Counted from the stretch's first letter, positions 46,301 to 58,239 are shown. The stretch is DNA of 64,000 nt from Adiantum capillus-veneris (GCA_014529385.2 CM043963.1:872001-936000); one strand, 5' to 3'. The notes: generated from the sequence alone by a model not told the origin. Numbers and translations: made by a program.

Positions 46301-48795
46301 TCGGCAGCAGTGAGGAGTCCAAAGGACAAGGAGGAGTTGAAAATGCCCCAGCGACTGTGTGTGTTGGCTGCTAGCACCAAGTTCAGGAGCTGGAGTTGCG
46401 AGCTGCAAGCGTGAGAATCAAGGGACTCAGCAGCTTGAACTATCGGCAGCCTGAGACTGAGCCCGGTTAGGCACCATGATGAGCCATGAGCATGAGATGA
46501 GATGGGCACGCTCCTCAACAAAGAGATGATTGAGCTCTGGCGGCTAGCATCCGGAGAGGGCCTTGATGGAGGTCGTGAGGTCATCGGTGCTGTATGGCTA
46601 GCTGGCACGGTCTAAGTTTGAGGCCTAGTTGAGTGGTGAATCGTGGGAGGCTTTGTCTCCTTGTGTGAGCTCGAGGCTGCCTGCCAATTTGTAGCGGCTA
46701 TTGTGGGTGTTCAGCTTGCAAGAAAAGATGCACACGGTTGTCATTTTGTGTGTGTGTGTGTGTGTATAGGGGTTTTGGGTGCTATGAAGGCGGGGTCGAC
46801 AATAGACTTTTGAGTATTGAGCTCGTGGAGGTGACGAGAGACAAAAGCTGTGAGGTGTGTAGGCAAGTGGCAAGTGAGAGAGTGTGAGTGTGTGTGTATG
46901 TGCTCGTGCCAAGCCAGGCAGGCCACTCGGAGCTGACTGCTAGTGCCAAGCCAAAATTGGCGTGTGTGTGTGCGTCGTTTTGTAAGCGCCAAAGAGCCTC
47001 TTTTATCTTTTTTTTTTCCTTTTTTGAAAAAATACAATTAGGAGGCATTCCCGCACTCGTACATGACAACGAATGTGTGTTTGCATGAGAAATTGGCAAG
47101 GGTCGCACGGAGAATGTAGCATAATAAATTTCGAGATCGAAATTGCACTTCAAAAAATTCTCACAATCTATAATCAAACTCACTTGGCTTGCAAAAATAG
47201 AACGAGTTTCGAATTCCTCCTTGATATCATTCTTCATACACAATAATGAGTCAAAATTCTCACAAAGTGATTTAAATTTGAAGACCATCTTGAAAGTGCA
47301 TTTTGGCTCACAAAATAATTCACACAAATTAGTCCCAAAACATATATAACTGATGATTGGCATCGAATCCAAGCACGATCATTTTCAAAATAATTGACAA
47401 TCCACATAGAAATCCATTTGATCACACAAAGTCGTCCAAATTCTTATCCATCTTGCTTGAATTTGATGATTCCTTTACCACACACATTAGAATGGATTGA
47501 AATGCACAAGAGTTTTTGATTTTGATTTCAAATTTGAATCAATCAATCGGGAAATGCACACAAGCTTCACTAATGCATGTTTTTTTTTTCAATTGCCAAT
47601 TCAATACGATTTATCAATCATTGCAACTCAAGTTGCTCATATCCCAAAACCCTAATCATCCAAACCCTTTCGGATTTGTCACTTTTGGTTTCTATGGCTA
47701 CACACACGTGATTATGGCACCTCCAAATGCACAAATCACCAAAATTCTTACCATATCCAATCAAATTAGCATACATGACAATGGTAAACATAAAATCATT
47801 TTCAATTGTGTATCAATCGAATCATCAATTATACACATAGAACACCAACCATTTTAGGTCTTTTCATCATCACAATTGCCAACCAAGGCCAATCATTCAT
47901 CTTCAATTTGGACTTTGAATGCCATTGAGTAAGCACACACACCCAAATTTAGACCAAAAATTCGTGCAAAAATTTCATTAAACACTCATTGCTTTTCATC
48001 AATTGCACACTTGATACATACATGAGTATATACATGCTAAATTAACTCGATTTAAATCAAAAATTGATCAAATTTTAACTCAATTTAGCATTGCACACAC
48101 ACAAAAATTAGGTGCACAAATCCAATTTTTTGTTCAATTAGCAACGAAATTAGGCCAATTCCTAATGTTTGCACACACATTTCTTGCAAAATCATCAATC
48201 TACAAGCATTTAGGTGTTCAATTTGATTACAATTTCATTTCAATTTTATCAAATTAGGCATAAATTCCATCAATTAGGCACACACACCTAATTTTAGCAA
48301 TGATTTAGCAACTCAATGGGATCAACTTAATCAATCAAAAATTGAACGGAGTAGGTCAATCCACTTACAATTGATTGCTTGCTCGCTTAGTCCTTGCTCC
48401 TCGCATAAACACTCCATTGCACACACATGTGTGAAACTCCGATTCGGTCAAAAATTGATCAAAAAATTGACCAAAATCAACACTCAATCACATGATTAGG
48501 CATAGATTAGAGCAATTAAGAGTGATGATCCTCCTCAATTAAGGGGATTTAGCATACATTCCAAATCAAAATTAGCATGAAATTAGAATGAATGGGATGC
48601 AAAATTAGTGAAGGTTAGTGAAAAATTAGCAAAATCAAAAGATAATTTAGGGGTTTTTGGGTGAAATGACTCTATACACATCTAATTAAACCTAATCACA
48701 CTACACACAAATCAAATCCTACCTAATCACAAGAAATTGGTAATCAAATTACTCTTATATTTTGCAACCTCAACTCCACTAGCGTAGGCAACCCG
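43383..48795. other. LARD interior, no gene seen
   Basis: AT-rich, non-coding. At about 45225-46000 a diverged unit recurs three to four times (AGCATTAAAATGTACAAGC, ACCAAGCATCAACT, TACATGCATAT words). At about 46270-47000 the sequence is GC-richer with TG/GT runs, and short minus frames there are composition artefacts. I find no RNA gene or protein domain. Confidence 0.6.
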
Positions 48796-48813
48796 TCCCC
48801 GGAAACGGCGCCA
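48796..48813 (-). other. LARD primer-binding site (TGGCGCC type)
   Basis: In element sense TGGCGCCGTTTCCGGGGA follows the 5-prime LTR end after one base. This TGGCGCC..GGGGA form is a known alternative to the initiator-Met site in plant LTR elements (Tat/Ogre-like). I do not assign the tRNA. A close variant is used by the element at 59796. Confidence 0.85.
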
Positions 48814-48814
48814 A

Positions 48815-49769
48815 TGTTGGAGGCTCGCCATAGCATAGGCAATCTCCCACAAAATCTATCAATCCGGAGAGAGAGAGCATGACCGGGTTAGGGCTTGGAG
48901 GCATCACACAAAGAACGTGCGAGAGCGTCATCGGATGCAAAGATTGAGAGGATTCAAGAGCGTGCATCCTCCAATGCAATTAGAAATCATCCCAAATCAA
49001 CTAATGCTAATCGCACATCAAGCATCAATTCAAGCAATCATCTACACACGTCAAGCAATGAAGTGAAACACACTAATCTTGGAATCTCTCAAGCAAAACT
49101 CTAATTACATGCATTGACGATTAAGCACACAAGATCGCATTCAAGTCGGCCACCCCAACCATGCCAATCATGATGTCCAAATCAAGTCACACATAATCAA
49201 ATTAATCTCAAGGCTTACTAAACCTACACACACACACACAAGCACACCATTAGAGGACAACTCTAATCCCTCAATCACGAGTACGTCCACTCCACTTAAT
49301 CGAGAGAGTTAGATAAGGACTCCACTAATCGGAGTAGCTTAGCATAAGTAAGAGTTAGATTAGAGAAGATCAACACTTAAAAACAATGAAGGAAAGGAGA
49401 GAGACATGATTGACAACATAATGAAGACTAGATTAATTAAGAGAGGATTACCCTAATTACATGTGATTAGCACTAGCCTTCTAAGCATGGGAATTAAGCT
49501 CAAAGTCTAGGCCATCAAGACCTACTCTAGGGAGAGAGTTCTCAAAAGGACCACTCAAGAATCAGCTCTCATTAAGCATAGGGCTCTTTTATAGCTTTGG
49601 GCCTCAAACCCTTCAACTATGGGATAAAGTGAGCTCTCTAACCTAAACTCATACAACTTTAGAACTCCTAAGTGAGCCCAAGCCCTATACAATGAAAAGT
49701 AAATATTGTGCACTATGGCACATCCACAGCTTGGTGCATAATTGGTGTAGCCGTTAGCCGCTGCTAACA
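48815..49769 (-). repeat. LARD right (5-prime) LTR
   Basis: TGTTGGAGGCTCGCC at 48815 to GCCGCTGCTAACA at 49769, the partner of 42428-43370. Confidence 0.95.
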
Positions 49770-49774
49770 CGACT
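49770..49774. other. LARD target-site duplication, right copy
   Basis: CGACT follows the LTR end ...GCTAACA and matches 42423-42427. Confidence 0.93.
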
Positions 49775-50102
49775 CTTGCAACCAAGGACATACAAGAAAA
49801 AACTGAAAAAGGGATAGGAAAAGTGACACCAAATACAAAAAAAGTCCAAAGCATTCAAGAAAGGGAGCAAGGGATTGAAGTTGGTGAGAAAAACAAAAGT
49901 ACTTATTTGTCCAATGTGATTAGTATAGATATGGCCCTTTTTGGAAGATATTAAAAAATTCTATTATGTTATCTTTGGAGGTGAAATTGACATTCAAAGT
50001 CAAGGATCCAGTGTGCCACAAGTAGACATCAACGTTGAGGAGCTACGTCCTGATGCACAAAAACGTAGGCCACTTGGAAGCTTATATTCTTTTGAGAGAG
50101 AT

Positions 50103-50244
50103 GGAGATAAACTAGTCTTTCAATCTTCCCACATCAATAGGGAAATGCAATCACTTTTAGGATACATCATTATGGAGATAAACTAGTCTTTCACTCTTCC
50201 CACATCAATAGGGAAATGAAATCACTTTTAGGAGACATCATTAT
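50103..50244. repeat. 71-bp tandem duplication in the FCP1-like gene
   Basis: GGAGATAAACTAGTCTTTCA starts at 50103 and at 50174, and both copies run through CCCACATCAATAGGGAAATG. A period of 71 shifts the frame, so the duplication truncates the protein at ...GYIIMEIN. Confidence 0.9.
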
Positions 50245-51959
50245 AGATGAGTATGGGAGTATGAGACGTATATAAACGTGTGCAATTTACAATTGTGTGC
50301 TGCAAATATATGGTCCCTTGTTTTGAGATTTATAAGTGCAAAAACTTAAATTGTTATCATTCTTTTGTATCGTATGTAGAAAATATTGCTCATGCAATCA
50401 ACATGAAGAAACATGCACTCATTCTTGATCTTAATGGAGTTTTACTCAGCAAACAAGACAAGAGGCATCCATGTACATATTGTGTCAAATTTGACCTTGG
50501 TCACACCACAATTGTTGTTCGCTCGGGTTGTTTTGAATTTTTGAATGAGATATGTCAGTACTTTCATGTTGGTATTTGGTCCACCATGCTGCAAAAGAAT
50601 GTTTGCACTTATGTGAACACTCTTGAAAAGCATGCACATAAAAAATATTATTTCTTGATGGTATGGGGACAAGAAGATTGCTACATCCATAATCTTTGAA
50701 AAGTGTATAGACCGGATAAGCCTTATGTTAAGGCTATGTTTAAGCCTTTGTTGAGGGTTTGGTAGCAGTGCAGGAATTTATGCAGTACAAAGAATACATT
50801 TCTCATTGATGATAGCCCTTTCAAGGGATGTATTAACCCAAACGATAACTATTTATATCCTGAAATTTTTTAAGGGAGGCCTGACTATCTTCTTTGCAAT
50901 GAGCTTCTACCATACCTTTTAAATCTAAATAATACAGATGACATTCGATCTGTTATTTCACTTAATTGGCTAGGACAATCTCCAATCACAGAGGTTCATG
51001 ACCTATTTACAAAGTTTCAAGACATTATGGAAGAATGGGGCATGTTCAATGTCCAAGTTCTAGGGGAATAACTTGACAACAATTCAGTCAAAGTGGAAAG
51101 ATCATCTTGTGTATCTTGACAGCTACCATTGTGCAATAACAAGTTAAGTTACGTTCAAGAAAGTAGAGGCAAGAAAGTAGTAAAATCCTTAAGCAAGGAT
51201 CCAGCTATGTTGGCATCCAAGTTTGGTGTGCCACTATTATCTTCAAACCAGTTGAACTTGTTAAAATTGTCTCACAAAACAAAAAATTTGAGTGATCAAC
51301 ATGCTATTGCTTATGCTACTAGCTTGGGGTATGGTCATGGTCATTTCATTAGTGGAGTTGCAGCAAAAGCATACATATCAAAGCTACAAAAGGCCTACTT
51401 AAGCTTATTGGTAGGACTCACTTTAGATTTATCAAAAAAGATAAAAAATAAAATCAAATTTTTATCTAATCTAGCATATTTGTTATTGCAGGTGGAAGAA
51501 AACAACCAGTAAGGGCTTGGCGTACGCGTTGACTCAATCACCTGGAATGTTCACATACATCTAGAGTGGTGGAAATGTGTTAAGAAGATTTTGACCAAAA
51601 CAATGTGTTGGTCTCTAGTATTCCGGTCAAAACAATGTGTTGGGTCCAATTATTTGAACATGAACCAAATATGTACACTTTTATATTTCATCAACTAGAT
51701 GTTATTCAACCTTGGAAAAGAAGTCTCTCTTTTATCTTTGTGGTTGGAGCTCTTTGTACAAGATTTCTTCTGTGTATTGAAGAAAAATATTTTCCTTTGT
51801 TTTCTTCTCAAGGTTTAAGTCTATATATATCATGGATAAAATAAATAATGTTGGTGCACAATGTGTTAATTGAAAATAATATCTCTTCCATTGACCATCA
51901 TGCCTTTTTTTTGGAACAGGAGATTTTGAAGCATATAAATTTGATTTCAAATGTACAAA

Positions 51960-52689
51960 GCATTTACTATTGAGGTGGCACATGTCATTGAGGACTCAGA
52001 GTCCTAGAAGGAAATTGATTCCGCCACCCTCAGATACTATACGGAAACAAAGAAGAGTATTGATCCTTGAACTCAATGGTGTTTTACTTAAGACAATTGA
52101 AATGCAACATGGTGATGTATACCCAGATTGGGGAAAACATATGCATCTTGTTGAAGAGAGTACAAATGTGTGGCATTTTATTCGCAAAGATGCATTCACT
52201 TTCCTTGATTTTTGCATGCAATGGTTTGAGGTGTGGATTTGGAGCACTAATAGATTACAAAGGACTCGTCGTATTCTTGAGTTATGCTTTCCACAACACC
52301 AACAAAAATTTAATGTCATAGCAGGACAGGCAGCATGCCAAAAGACAGATCTTCTAATTGGATATTGATTTGTATACCACAAGAACTTGGATGTAGCATG
52401 GATAATTTTTCATGATTTGGATGGAAATAATACCTTAATTTTTGACGAGGCCCTTTACAGTGTAATGTGGAATATGCCCGGAACCTACTTGATTTTTCCA
52501 AAAATGTGGAATCAATCAAAAGAAGAGCTTGAAAGTTTTTTGGAGAGAACAATCACTGCATGGTTACTTGGTTGGATCTATGCAAGGGACAAACGAGAGT
52601 ATACTTACAATATGTTGGTAAATGAAGCAGCTTGTGATAGAGAAACCTTGTACGTATTGGAGCAATACATGAGAAAACGCAAAGTTTAA
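51960..52689 (+). pseudogene. Second FCP1/NIF-like domain
   Basis: Open frame 51970-52368 then 52387-52689, one frame with a single stop near 52366-52368 (GY-stop-FVYHKN, CGA-to-TGA compatible). It has RRVLILELNGVLLKTIEMQH, FIRKDAFTFLDFCMQWFEVW, IWSTNRLQRTRRILELCFPQ, then WIIFHDLDGNNTLIFDEALY and a helical C-terminus ending LYVLEQYMRKRKV at 52689. The catalytic motif reads ELNGV, so the nucleophile Asp of the HAD fold is Glu; even before the stop it would be inactive or a pseudophosphatase. It may be the next exons of the same gene or a tandem paralogue. Confidence 0.65.
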
Positions 52690-53840
52690 TGATGTATTTA
52701 TAGTCATTGAGCCTCTTGACATAGTATCATTTCCTCAGATGAGTTGTACAATACTTGGATCCATGTAAATATGTGAATTGGAATTTATTTTTTATCTTGG
52801 TGTTTCTAAACACCACACTATTTTGAGGTCCCTTCAATTCTAAAATTTGTTTTTGATTATTGTAGATTCTTTTTATGAGTGTTGATATAGCCAATTCTTT
52901 ACGTTAATGTCTCAAATCTGAGCTACTGATTCAAAGAACTTTTTCTACATGAATAATGTTGTATAATGCAAATTGAGTTAGTGCCATGCTTCCGTCATTC
53001 TTTTGATGTCATTGTAGTTGATGCATATAAGTATGTATATAAATACACATATCCCTATAGATATGTGTTAAGGGGTATATGAAACATAGAGTGTAACCAT
53101 GAATAGATGATAGCTCAAACTACACAAAAATACTAAGTTTTTTAATAGCATTATAAGAAATGGGACTTGAATAATTCCCAAAATTCCTAAATAGGTCTTG
53201 TAAGGTATAAAAGACAATTTTTGTAAGTTTTTCATAAGTTTTGGATAATAGAAACATAGTGTGCGCTAACAGTGCTCACTTCTCTCCTTCTCTCGCTTCC
53301 TATTCCCTTCTTAATTGTCACATTGCAGTGCAGTCTATTGCCTTGCAACCGTAGGTAAGAGCTCTACACATTAACGTAAGCATTTTGTGGTAACCCGTAG
53401 CTTTTGGCGTCAGTGGCCCATGGCCTAATTTCATCTCATAATTTAGAATTTAAGCTTCAAGATTATAAACTAAGTATAGGAGGGGTATTGGAGCATCATT
53501 GCTAAGCATCTAGATGTATTCTGGGTAAAAAATGACTAGGTCAAAAAATCACTGTTGTTAATAATCACGATTTTTGCACTTGACCTAAAGTGATATTTGA
53601 GAGCATAAGCATGTATTCTTAGGTCTTATAAACATGTCCTAGAAGTTTGTAATGTTTGGATGTCGTTCGATGATGTAACGGATGAGATTTGTTTTAACGA
53701 TGAGCGATTAGCTTTTGGTGATTTCTGTCATTTGAGTATAGCTTGAGTTAGATGCGAGTTGTTTGTTGTTTTCAAGAGCTTGACAATCTCTTGTAGCCTC
53801 TATGCACTAGTTGAGTCAGCTTCGTCCCATGGATTGACAA
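52690..53840. other. Non-coding stretch
   Basis: Downstream of the FCP1-like gene, AT-rich with no frame of note. A pyrimidine-rich part at 53275-53310 (CTTCTCTCCTTCTCTCGCTT) precedes unclassified sequence. I see no RNA gene. Confidence 0.45.
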
Positions 53841-53859
53841 TTATATTTGTGGTTCTCGC

Positions 53860-55010
53860 TATGTCTACAATAAGATAGGAGTGAGATTAGACACCCATCC
53901 CACATTTGGCTTTCTCCTCAGTGGTTTCCATTTCGGTTGTATAGATCTCTTTTAGAGCTTTCTTCAACTCTTGATACTTATTTCTTTGCTCAACTCGTGT
54001 CATGGTTGAATCCTTGTACTAGGATATTTAGGTTTTGCTTGAGTTTCCTTTCTCCCTTTTCCTTGATGTTTTTGATATTTGCCGCTTTTCGTTTAAAGGA
54101 TATCTACCATTGATTTTGTCTTTGACACAATCATGTGCATCTATCTGCATTAGAAATTGTGTTATACTGGAGACTGATGGCATAGGTCTAGCTTTTAATT
54201 TTCTCGTGTCTCGTTTTCTTCTATACCATTTTCTTCTTCTCAGTTTCTCGTCGTTTGAAAAGTCAAAAAACTTTTCCTCCCCTCCTTTCATGAGTAATTG
54301 AATGTTCTTCTAACTCATCTGTTGCATCATAGTAGACGTCTAAAAATACTTGTTGAGCTTTCATCAAGTCCTTGGATTCTTGAATTTTGTCTTCAATGTG
54401 CACTAGGAGTTATGGTTCTTTAGTTTCAAGGTGGGGTTCTATCAGCACTTTGGATTTCTCTTTAGTAATTTCTACCAGAAGCTCCTCAGGTTTTGCCATA
54501 CTCTCAAGCTTAGGTTTTTTTTTCCCCAGCATCTCTTGAGTAATTCTTAACAAATTTTGATAAGCTTCAATCTTAGTTGCTTCCATATATGAAGAAGGAT
54601 AGTTTTTCCATTTCTTTTCCATGTTTTGGCCTACTTTAAGTCCCGCTTGGTAAGCTTCTGAGGCTGCATTAATTGGCTCAAAAAAAAAATCTACCAAATA
54701 TGATCCTCCAGATTTCACGGTGGTTTCCTTGGTTTCACTTTCAGTTTCTTTCATTTTTTACTGGAATAGTTTCTTTGCTTTCTCCTCAATTTCAGCCCTT
54801 TCTTTCTGTTTTCTCATCTCATACCATTTGCTTTTGCTTCTCTTGGGATTTTGAGAGGAAATTTTAGTATTCTCTGAATCATCAAAGGAGTTATGTTTCT
54901 TTTTCCTAGCTTGGGCTCTGGTGATTACCTTGATTGGAACAATTAATTCACTCTCAAATGAGCAGGTATCACTTAGACTACGTTCACTACTATTTTACCC
55001 TTGTTTAAAG
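53860..55010 (-). pseudogene. Lys/Glu-rich coding remnant, unrecognised
   Basis: Two minus-strand frames, 54410-54754 (114 residues) and 54028-54291 (87 residues), have coherent, strongly charged sequences: GGSYLVDFFFEPINAASEAY, QAGLKVGQNMEKKWKNY, then DFSNDEKLRRRKWYRRKRDT and MPSVSSITQFLMQIDAHDCV. A weaker extension near 53880-54005 reads MTRVEQRNKYQELKKALKEI. High K/E content suggests coiled coil or disorder. I cannot name a family. It abuts the copia LTR and might be part of an older element. Confidence 0.3.
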
Positions 55011-55148
55011 GATTTTTTGGACAGCCTTTAGGGAAGTATCCTCCATTTTTGCAACTTGTATACAAAAATCTTCAATTGGCTTAATGTTCTTATCAGGCAC
55101 TCTGGGCATGTTAAGTATGGAGCCTGATTTACCCCTTGTAATGTTCAG

Positions 55149-55716
55149 TGTTAAAAAATGCACATTTGTAAGGCCCCATTATGAGAAGAAGCCATCATGT
55201 GTGAAGAAAAATAACTCGATGGAAAATAAAATCACTCGCCGAAAACCAAAATTTGAAGGCCCAGTCTTGAGCCAAAATATTCCTTTTTGTCGGAATATTA
55301 TGGCCGAATGGCAGTCGAAAAGTGGTCAGAAAACGATCGATCGGTTGGCCGGTTGGTCGGAAGTCAATGGCCGGTGGCCAAATTCAAAAGCGGACTTGTC
55401 TTCTCAAGGAAGACAACACATGGGCTGATTGGAGGGTCCTATTTGAACTTATCTACACAAGGGAGACTACACATGGCTGCCTCTCATGAGAGAGGGTAGC
55501 CATTTTGGCCTATAAAAGGCATTTCTACACACATTTCATAGTGTGAAGTTGATGCAACAAGGTGGGTGTGAGGTGGTCAAAGTGAAGCAAGGTGGGAGAT
55601 CCAAAAGGGTATAATCCCTTTGTAACCTACTTCTTGTTTTGAAGTACTAAAGCCATTGAGTGGCTGCTTTCTCGTGGACGTAGCCCACATTGGGTGAACC
55701 ACCTATATCGTGTGTA

Positions 55717-55766
<50 letters not shown>

Positions 55767-55858
55767 CTTTCTCTTCTCTATAATCTCATGTGTGTATTAT
55801 CTCTCTCCATTAAGTAATCTACCCAATTATCTACTTACCTACGTCATAGTTCCTAACA
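55149..55858 (+). repeat. Copia 5-prime LTR (left edge uncertain)
   Basis: The right edge is clear: CCTAACA at 55858, two bases before the primer-binding site. The left edge is chosen at TGTTAAAAAATGC because it mirrors TAACA; no second LTR is available to confirm it. A TATA box (TATAAAAG) lies at 55511-55518. A (CT)n(TA)n microsatellite lies at about 55718-55766 and probably in the transcribed leader. Confidence 0.55.
55511..55518 (+). promoter_or_regulatory. Likely TATA box of copia LTR
   Basis: TATAAAAG in CCTATAAAAGGC, placed mid-LTR about 350 bases before the primer-binding site, as expected for an LTR promoter. Confidence 0.6.
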
Positions 55859-55860
55859 AT

Positions 55861-55872
55861 TGGTATCAGAGC
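55861..55872 (+). other. Copia primer-binding site
   Basis: TGGTATCAGAGC, the exact plant initiator-Met tRNA complement, two bases after the LTR end. Confidence 0.95.
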
Positions 55873-55932
55873 AAGCTTTGCTCGTACCTAAAGTATCTCA
55901 ACGAAAGGATTTCTTGAATTGAGTGGGAGTTA

Positions 55933-56665
55933 TGGTGGAAGCAGCGAAGCTCAAGATTGAGAAGTTCAACGGCAAAAACTACCAACATTGGAAGATGCAA
56001 ATTGAAAACTATCTCTACTAGAAGGACCAGTATTTGACACTAGGCGGTCTTGCGAAGAAGCCCACAACAATGGAAGATGAAGCATGGATTGTCCTTGATC
56101 GAAAGGCACTGGGAACAATCCAATTAATCTTGGCGTCAACGGTGGCCTTCAATGCTGTGGAGATGAAGACCGGGGAGGACTTGATGAAGTCACTCAATGA
56201 CTTCTATGAGAAACCATCGGCATCCAATAAGGTATTTCTTATGAAGTTCTTGTTCAATCTAAAGATGGAAGAGAATGTTTCAGTTGCAGAATACCTACAT
56301 GACTTTAACACAAACATAAGTCAACTTTGATCGGTGAGAATCAATTTTTGCGATGTCTCCTTATACTATCATCTCTACTCGATAGTTGGGACAGCTTTGT
56401 GATGGCTGTAAGTAATTCTATTTCTGGCACAAATACTCTTAAGTTTGATGATGTTGTAGGTGTTCTCCTAAGCGAGGAAATACAAAGGAGAAGCAAAGGA
56501 GAATCATCAAGTGCTGCACTGTCAGTGGAAACAAGAGGAAGGCCTAAGGAGAGGTTCACAAACCAAAAGGGTCGTGATCACTCAAGACGGAGCAAGTCAC
56601 ACACAAAATCAGCTCTTGAATGTTGGAATTGCGACAAGAAGGGCTACGTAAAGAAGGATTGCTAG
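55933..56665 (+). pseudogene. Copia gag
   Basis: It starts MVEAAKLKIEKFNGKNYQHW, has a stop at about 56020 (NYLY-stop-KDQYL, CAG-to-TAG compatible), then the UBN2-like core: KALGTIQLILASTVAFNAVE, LNDFYEKPSASNKVFLMKFL and FNLKMEENVSVAEYLHDFN. After a frame break near 56330 comes LLSSLLDSWDSFVMAVSNSI, an Arg/Lys-rich linker and the zinc knuckle CWNCDKKGYVKKDC at about 56620-56663. The knuckle's His is Tyr here (C-X2-C-X4-Y-X4-C), another sign of decay. Confidence 0.85.
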
Positions 56666-56719
56666 TCTAAGAAGAAGAAGGAGACTGAGTCTCAAGACAA
56701 CAAGCCAACATCGGAGGCC

Positions 56720-57000
56720 AATGTGGCAGGTAAAATAGAGCAAGATGCTCCAATTCTCTCATTAGACAATGTGTATAATTACTAGATAGTAGATTCCGGG
56801 GCTTCATTCCATGTGACACCACACAAGCAACATTTTCAAGATTACACCAAAGGTAATTTTGGGTATGTATACTTGGGAAATGATAAAGAGTGTGAGATTG
56901 TTGACAAAGGTACAATTTATGTCAAAACTGCTAATGGAAATGAATGGAAGCTTAAAGATGTTAGGCATGTTCCTTCTCTTTGAAAAAAATTGATCTCTAT
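56720..57000 (+). pseudogene. Copia protease
   Basis: A frame with IVDSGASFHVTPHKQHF carries the D-S-G-A retropepsin triad at about 56785-56815. It is preceded by a stop at the usual Trp (YNY-stop-IVDSGA) and followed by GTIYVKTANGNEWKLKDVRH and a stop at VPSL-stop-KKLISI (CGA-to-TGA compatible). Confidence 0.8.
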
Positions 57001-57952
57001 AGGACAATTGGATGACGAAGGTCACAACATTGTATTTGGAAACAAATGGTGGAAGATCTCAAAGGGATCTTTGGTGGTTTCCAAGGGAGAAAAGGTCAAT
57101 ACACTTTACTTGTGTACTATCAGCACGCAACCTTCAACTTGTGAAGCAACTATAGAAGTTGACAGTGCAGTGTGGCACTACCGGCTTGGGCATATGAGTG
57201 CCAAAGGAATGCAAGTCCTTCAAAAAAAGAAGATTCTGCCAGGTTTGAAAGAAGTGGACTTAGAGTTTTGTGAAGATTGTGTTTATGGTAAACAAAAAAG
57301 GGTAAAATCTCAAAAATCAAGAAATGAAAGAAAAAATAAAAAACTTGAGTTGGTTCATTCTGATGTTTGGGGTCCTGCAAGTACACCATCACTTGATGGC
57401 TCATTGTACTATGTAACATTCATAGACAATGCGAGTAGAAACACATGGGTTTATGTCATGAAGAATAAGTTAGATGTATTTTCCATATTTCAAAGGTGGG
57501 AACTCTTTGTGGAGAATGAAACAGGTACCAAGGTTAAATGCCTCAGATCCGACAATGGAGGCGAATATTGCAGCCAAGATTTTGAAAGATTTTGTGCTAG
57601 CAATGGAATTCGGAGGCAAAGGACAACCCCAAGGACATCTCAACAAAATGGGATTTTGGAAAGGATGAACATGACAATCATGGAGCGAGCACAAAGCATG
57701 TGGCTACATGCAGGCCTACCGCTTGAGCTTTGGGCGGAAGCTGTAAGTACGTCTGTGTACTTAATTAACCGGTCATCCTCAACGGCATTGGATGGGGGAG
57801 TTCCAGAAGAGGCATGGACAGGTAAAGCGGTGAATTATGCATTTCTCAAAGTGTTTGGGTGTGAGTATTTCATGCACATAGATAGAAGCCTAAGATCAAA
57901 GCTAAATGCAAAGTCCAAAAAAGTGTTTCTTCATTGGCTATGGAGAAGGTGA
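56990..57952 (+). pseudogene. Copia integrase
   Basis: The 320-residue open frame has the GAG-pre-integrase HHCC finger (H-YRLGH, CEDCVYGK) and the DDE core: ELVHSDVWGPASTPSLDGSL (Asp), KCLRSDNGGEYCSQDFERFC (Asp) and TSQQNGILERMNMTIMERAQ (Glu). It continues to GLPLELWAEAVSTSVYLINR, then KVFGCEYFMHIDRSLRSKLN, and ends by frameshift near 57930. Catalytic residues are all present. It is the best-preserved part of this element. Confidence 0.92.
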
Positions 57953-58239
57953 CTTTGGGTATCGCCTATGGAATCCTGAAGATGGTAAAATCTTAAGGAG
58001 TAGAGATGTAATTTTTAACAAAAAAAAATATGTACAAAGATTACTTGGAAAGAAAACAAACAAAAGAAATAGGTGATGAGTACATGCAGCTTGAGGACGG
58101 TGAAGACTCAAGGACTACAAACGGTGACAATGTGCAACAACGTCAACCAAATGAGGATCCTCAACCTATTCCTAAAGATCAACAAGAGCAAGTAGACCTC
58201 CAGAAAGGTTTGTTCCTTCCTTCAACCATCTCTTGATCC

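Larger units (their letters stand above)
42428..49769 (-). mobile_element. Large non-autonomous LTR element (LARD-type)
   Basis: A 7.34-kb element: LTRs of 943 and 955 bases, a primer-binding site next to the right LTR and a polypurine tract next to the left LTR, so its sense is minus. It is flanked by a perfect CGACT duplication. The 5.4-kb interior has no gag, protease, RT or integrase words in any frame; it is AT-rich with only short, unrelated frames. Long LTRs with a long non-coding interior fit a large retrotransposon derivative moved by another element's enzymes. It inserted into a coding exon. Confidence 0.9.
49770..51530 (+). pseudogene. FCP1/NIF-like phosphatase gene, first domain
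   Basis: It continues the acidic exon (LATKDIQEKTEKGIGKVTPN), then a one-base frame break in a T run near 49935 and EDIKKFYYVIFGGEIDI. A HAD-type FCP1 homology domain begins at about 50400: KKHALILDLNGVLLSKQDKR, then VVRSGCFEFLNEICQYFHVG, IWSTMLQKNV, WGQEDCY and, beyond a stop near 50698, STKNTFLIDDSPFKGCINPN and ELLPYLLNLNN. The order matches CTD-phosphatase-like proteins of the NLI-interacting-factor family. The catalytic DxDGT motif reads DLNGV; plant members with an Asn here are known to me, so this is probably ancestral. A further exon (51129-51512, ASKFGVPLLSSNQLNLLKLS) ends near RAWRTR-stop at about 51528. Stops near 50698, 50763 and 50870 break it. Confidence 0.65.

Noticed and set aside
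46279-47372. Minus frames of 95-196 codons inside the LARD
   Set aside because: They overlap in different frames, are driven by TG/CA-rich and T-rich composition and contain no domain.
48796-48813. Part of a tRNA gene
   Set aside because: Only an 18-base tRNA-complementary site is present, without A/B boxes or a cloverleaf; it is a primer-binding site.
42428-49769. Segmental duplication of a host region
   Set aside because: PBS, polypurine tract, TG..CA ends and the CGACT target duplication show LTRs of one inserted element.
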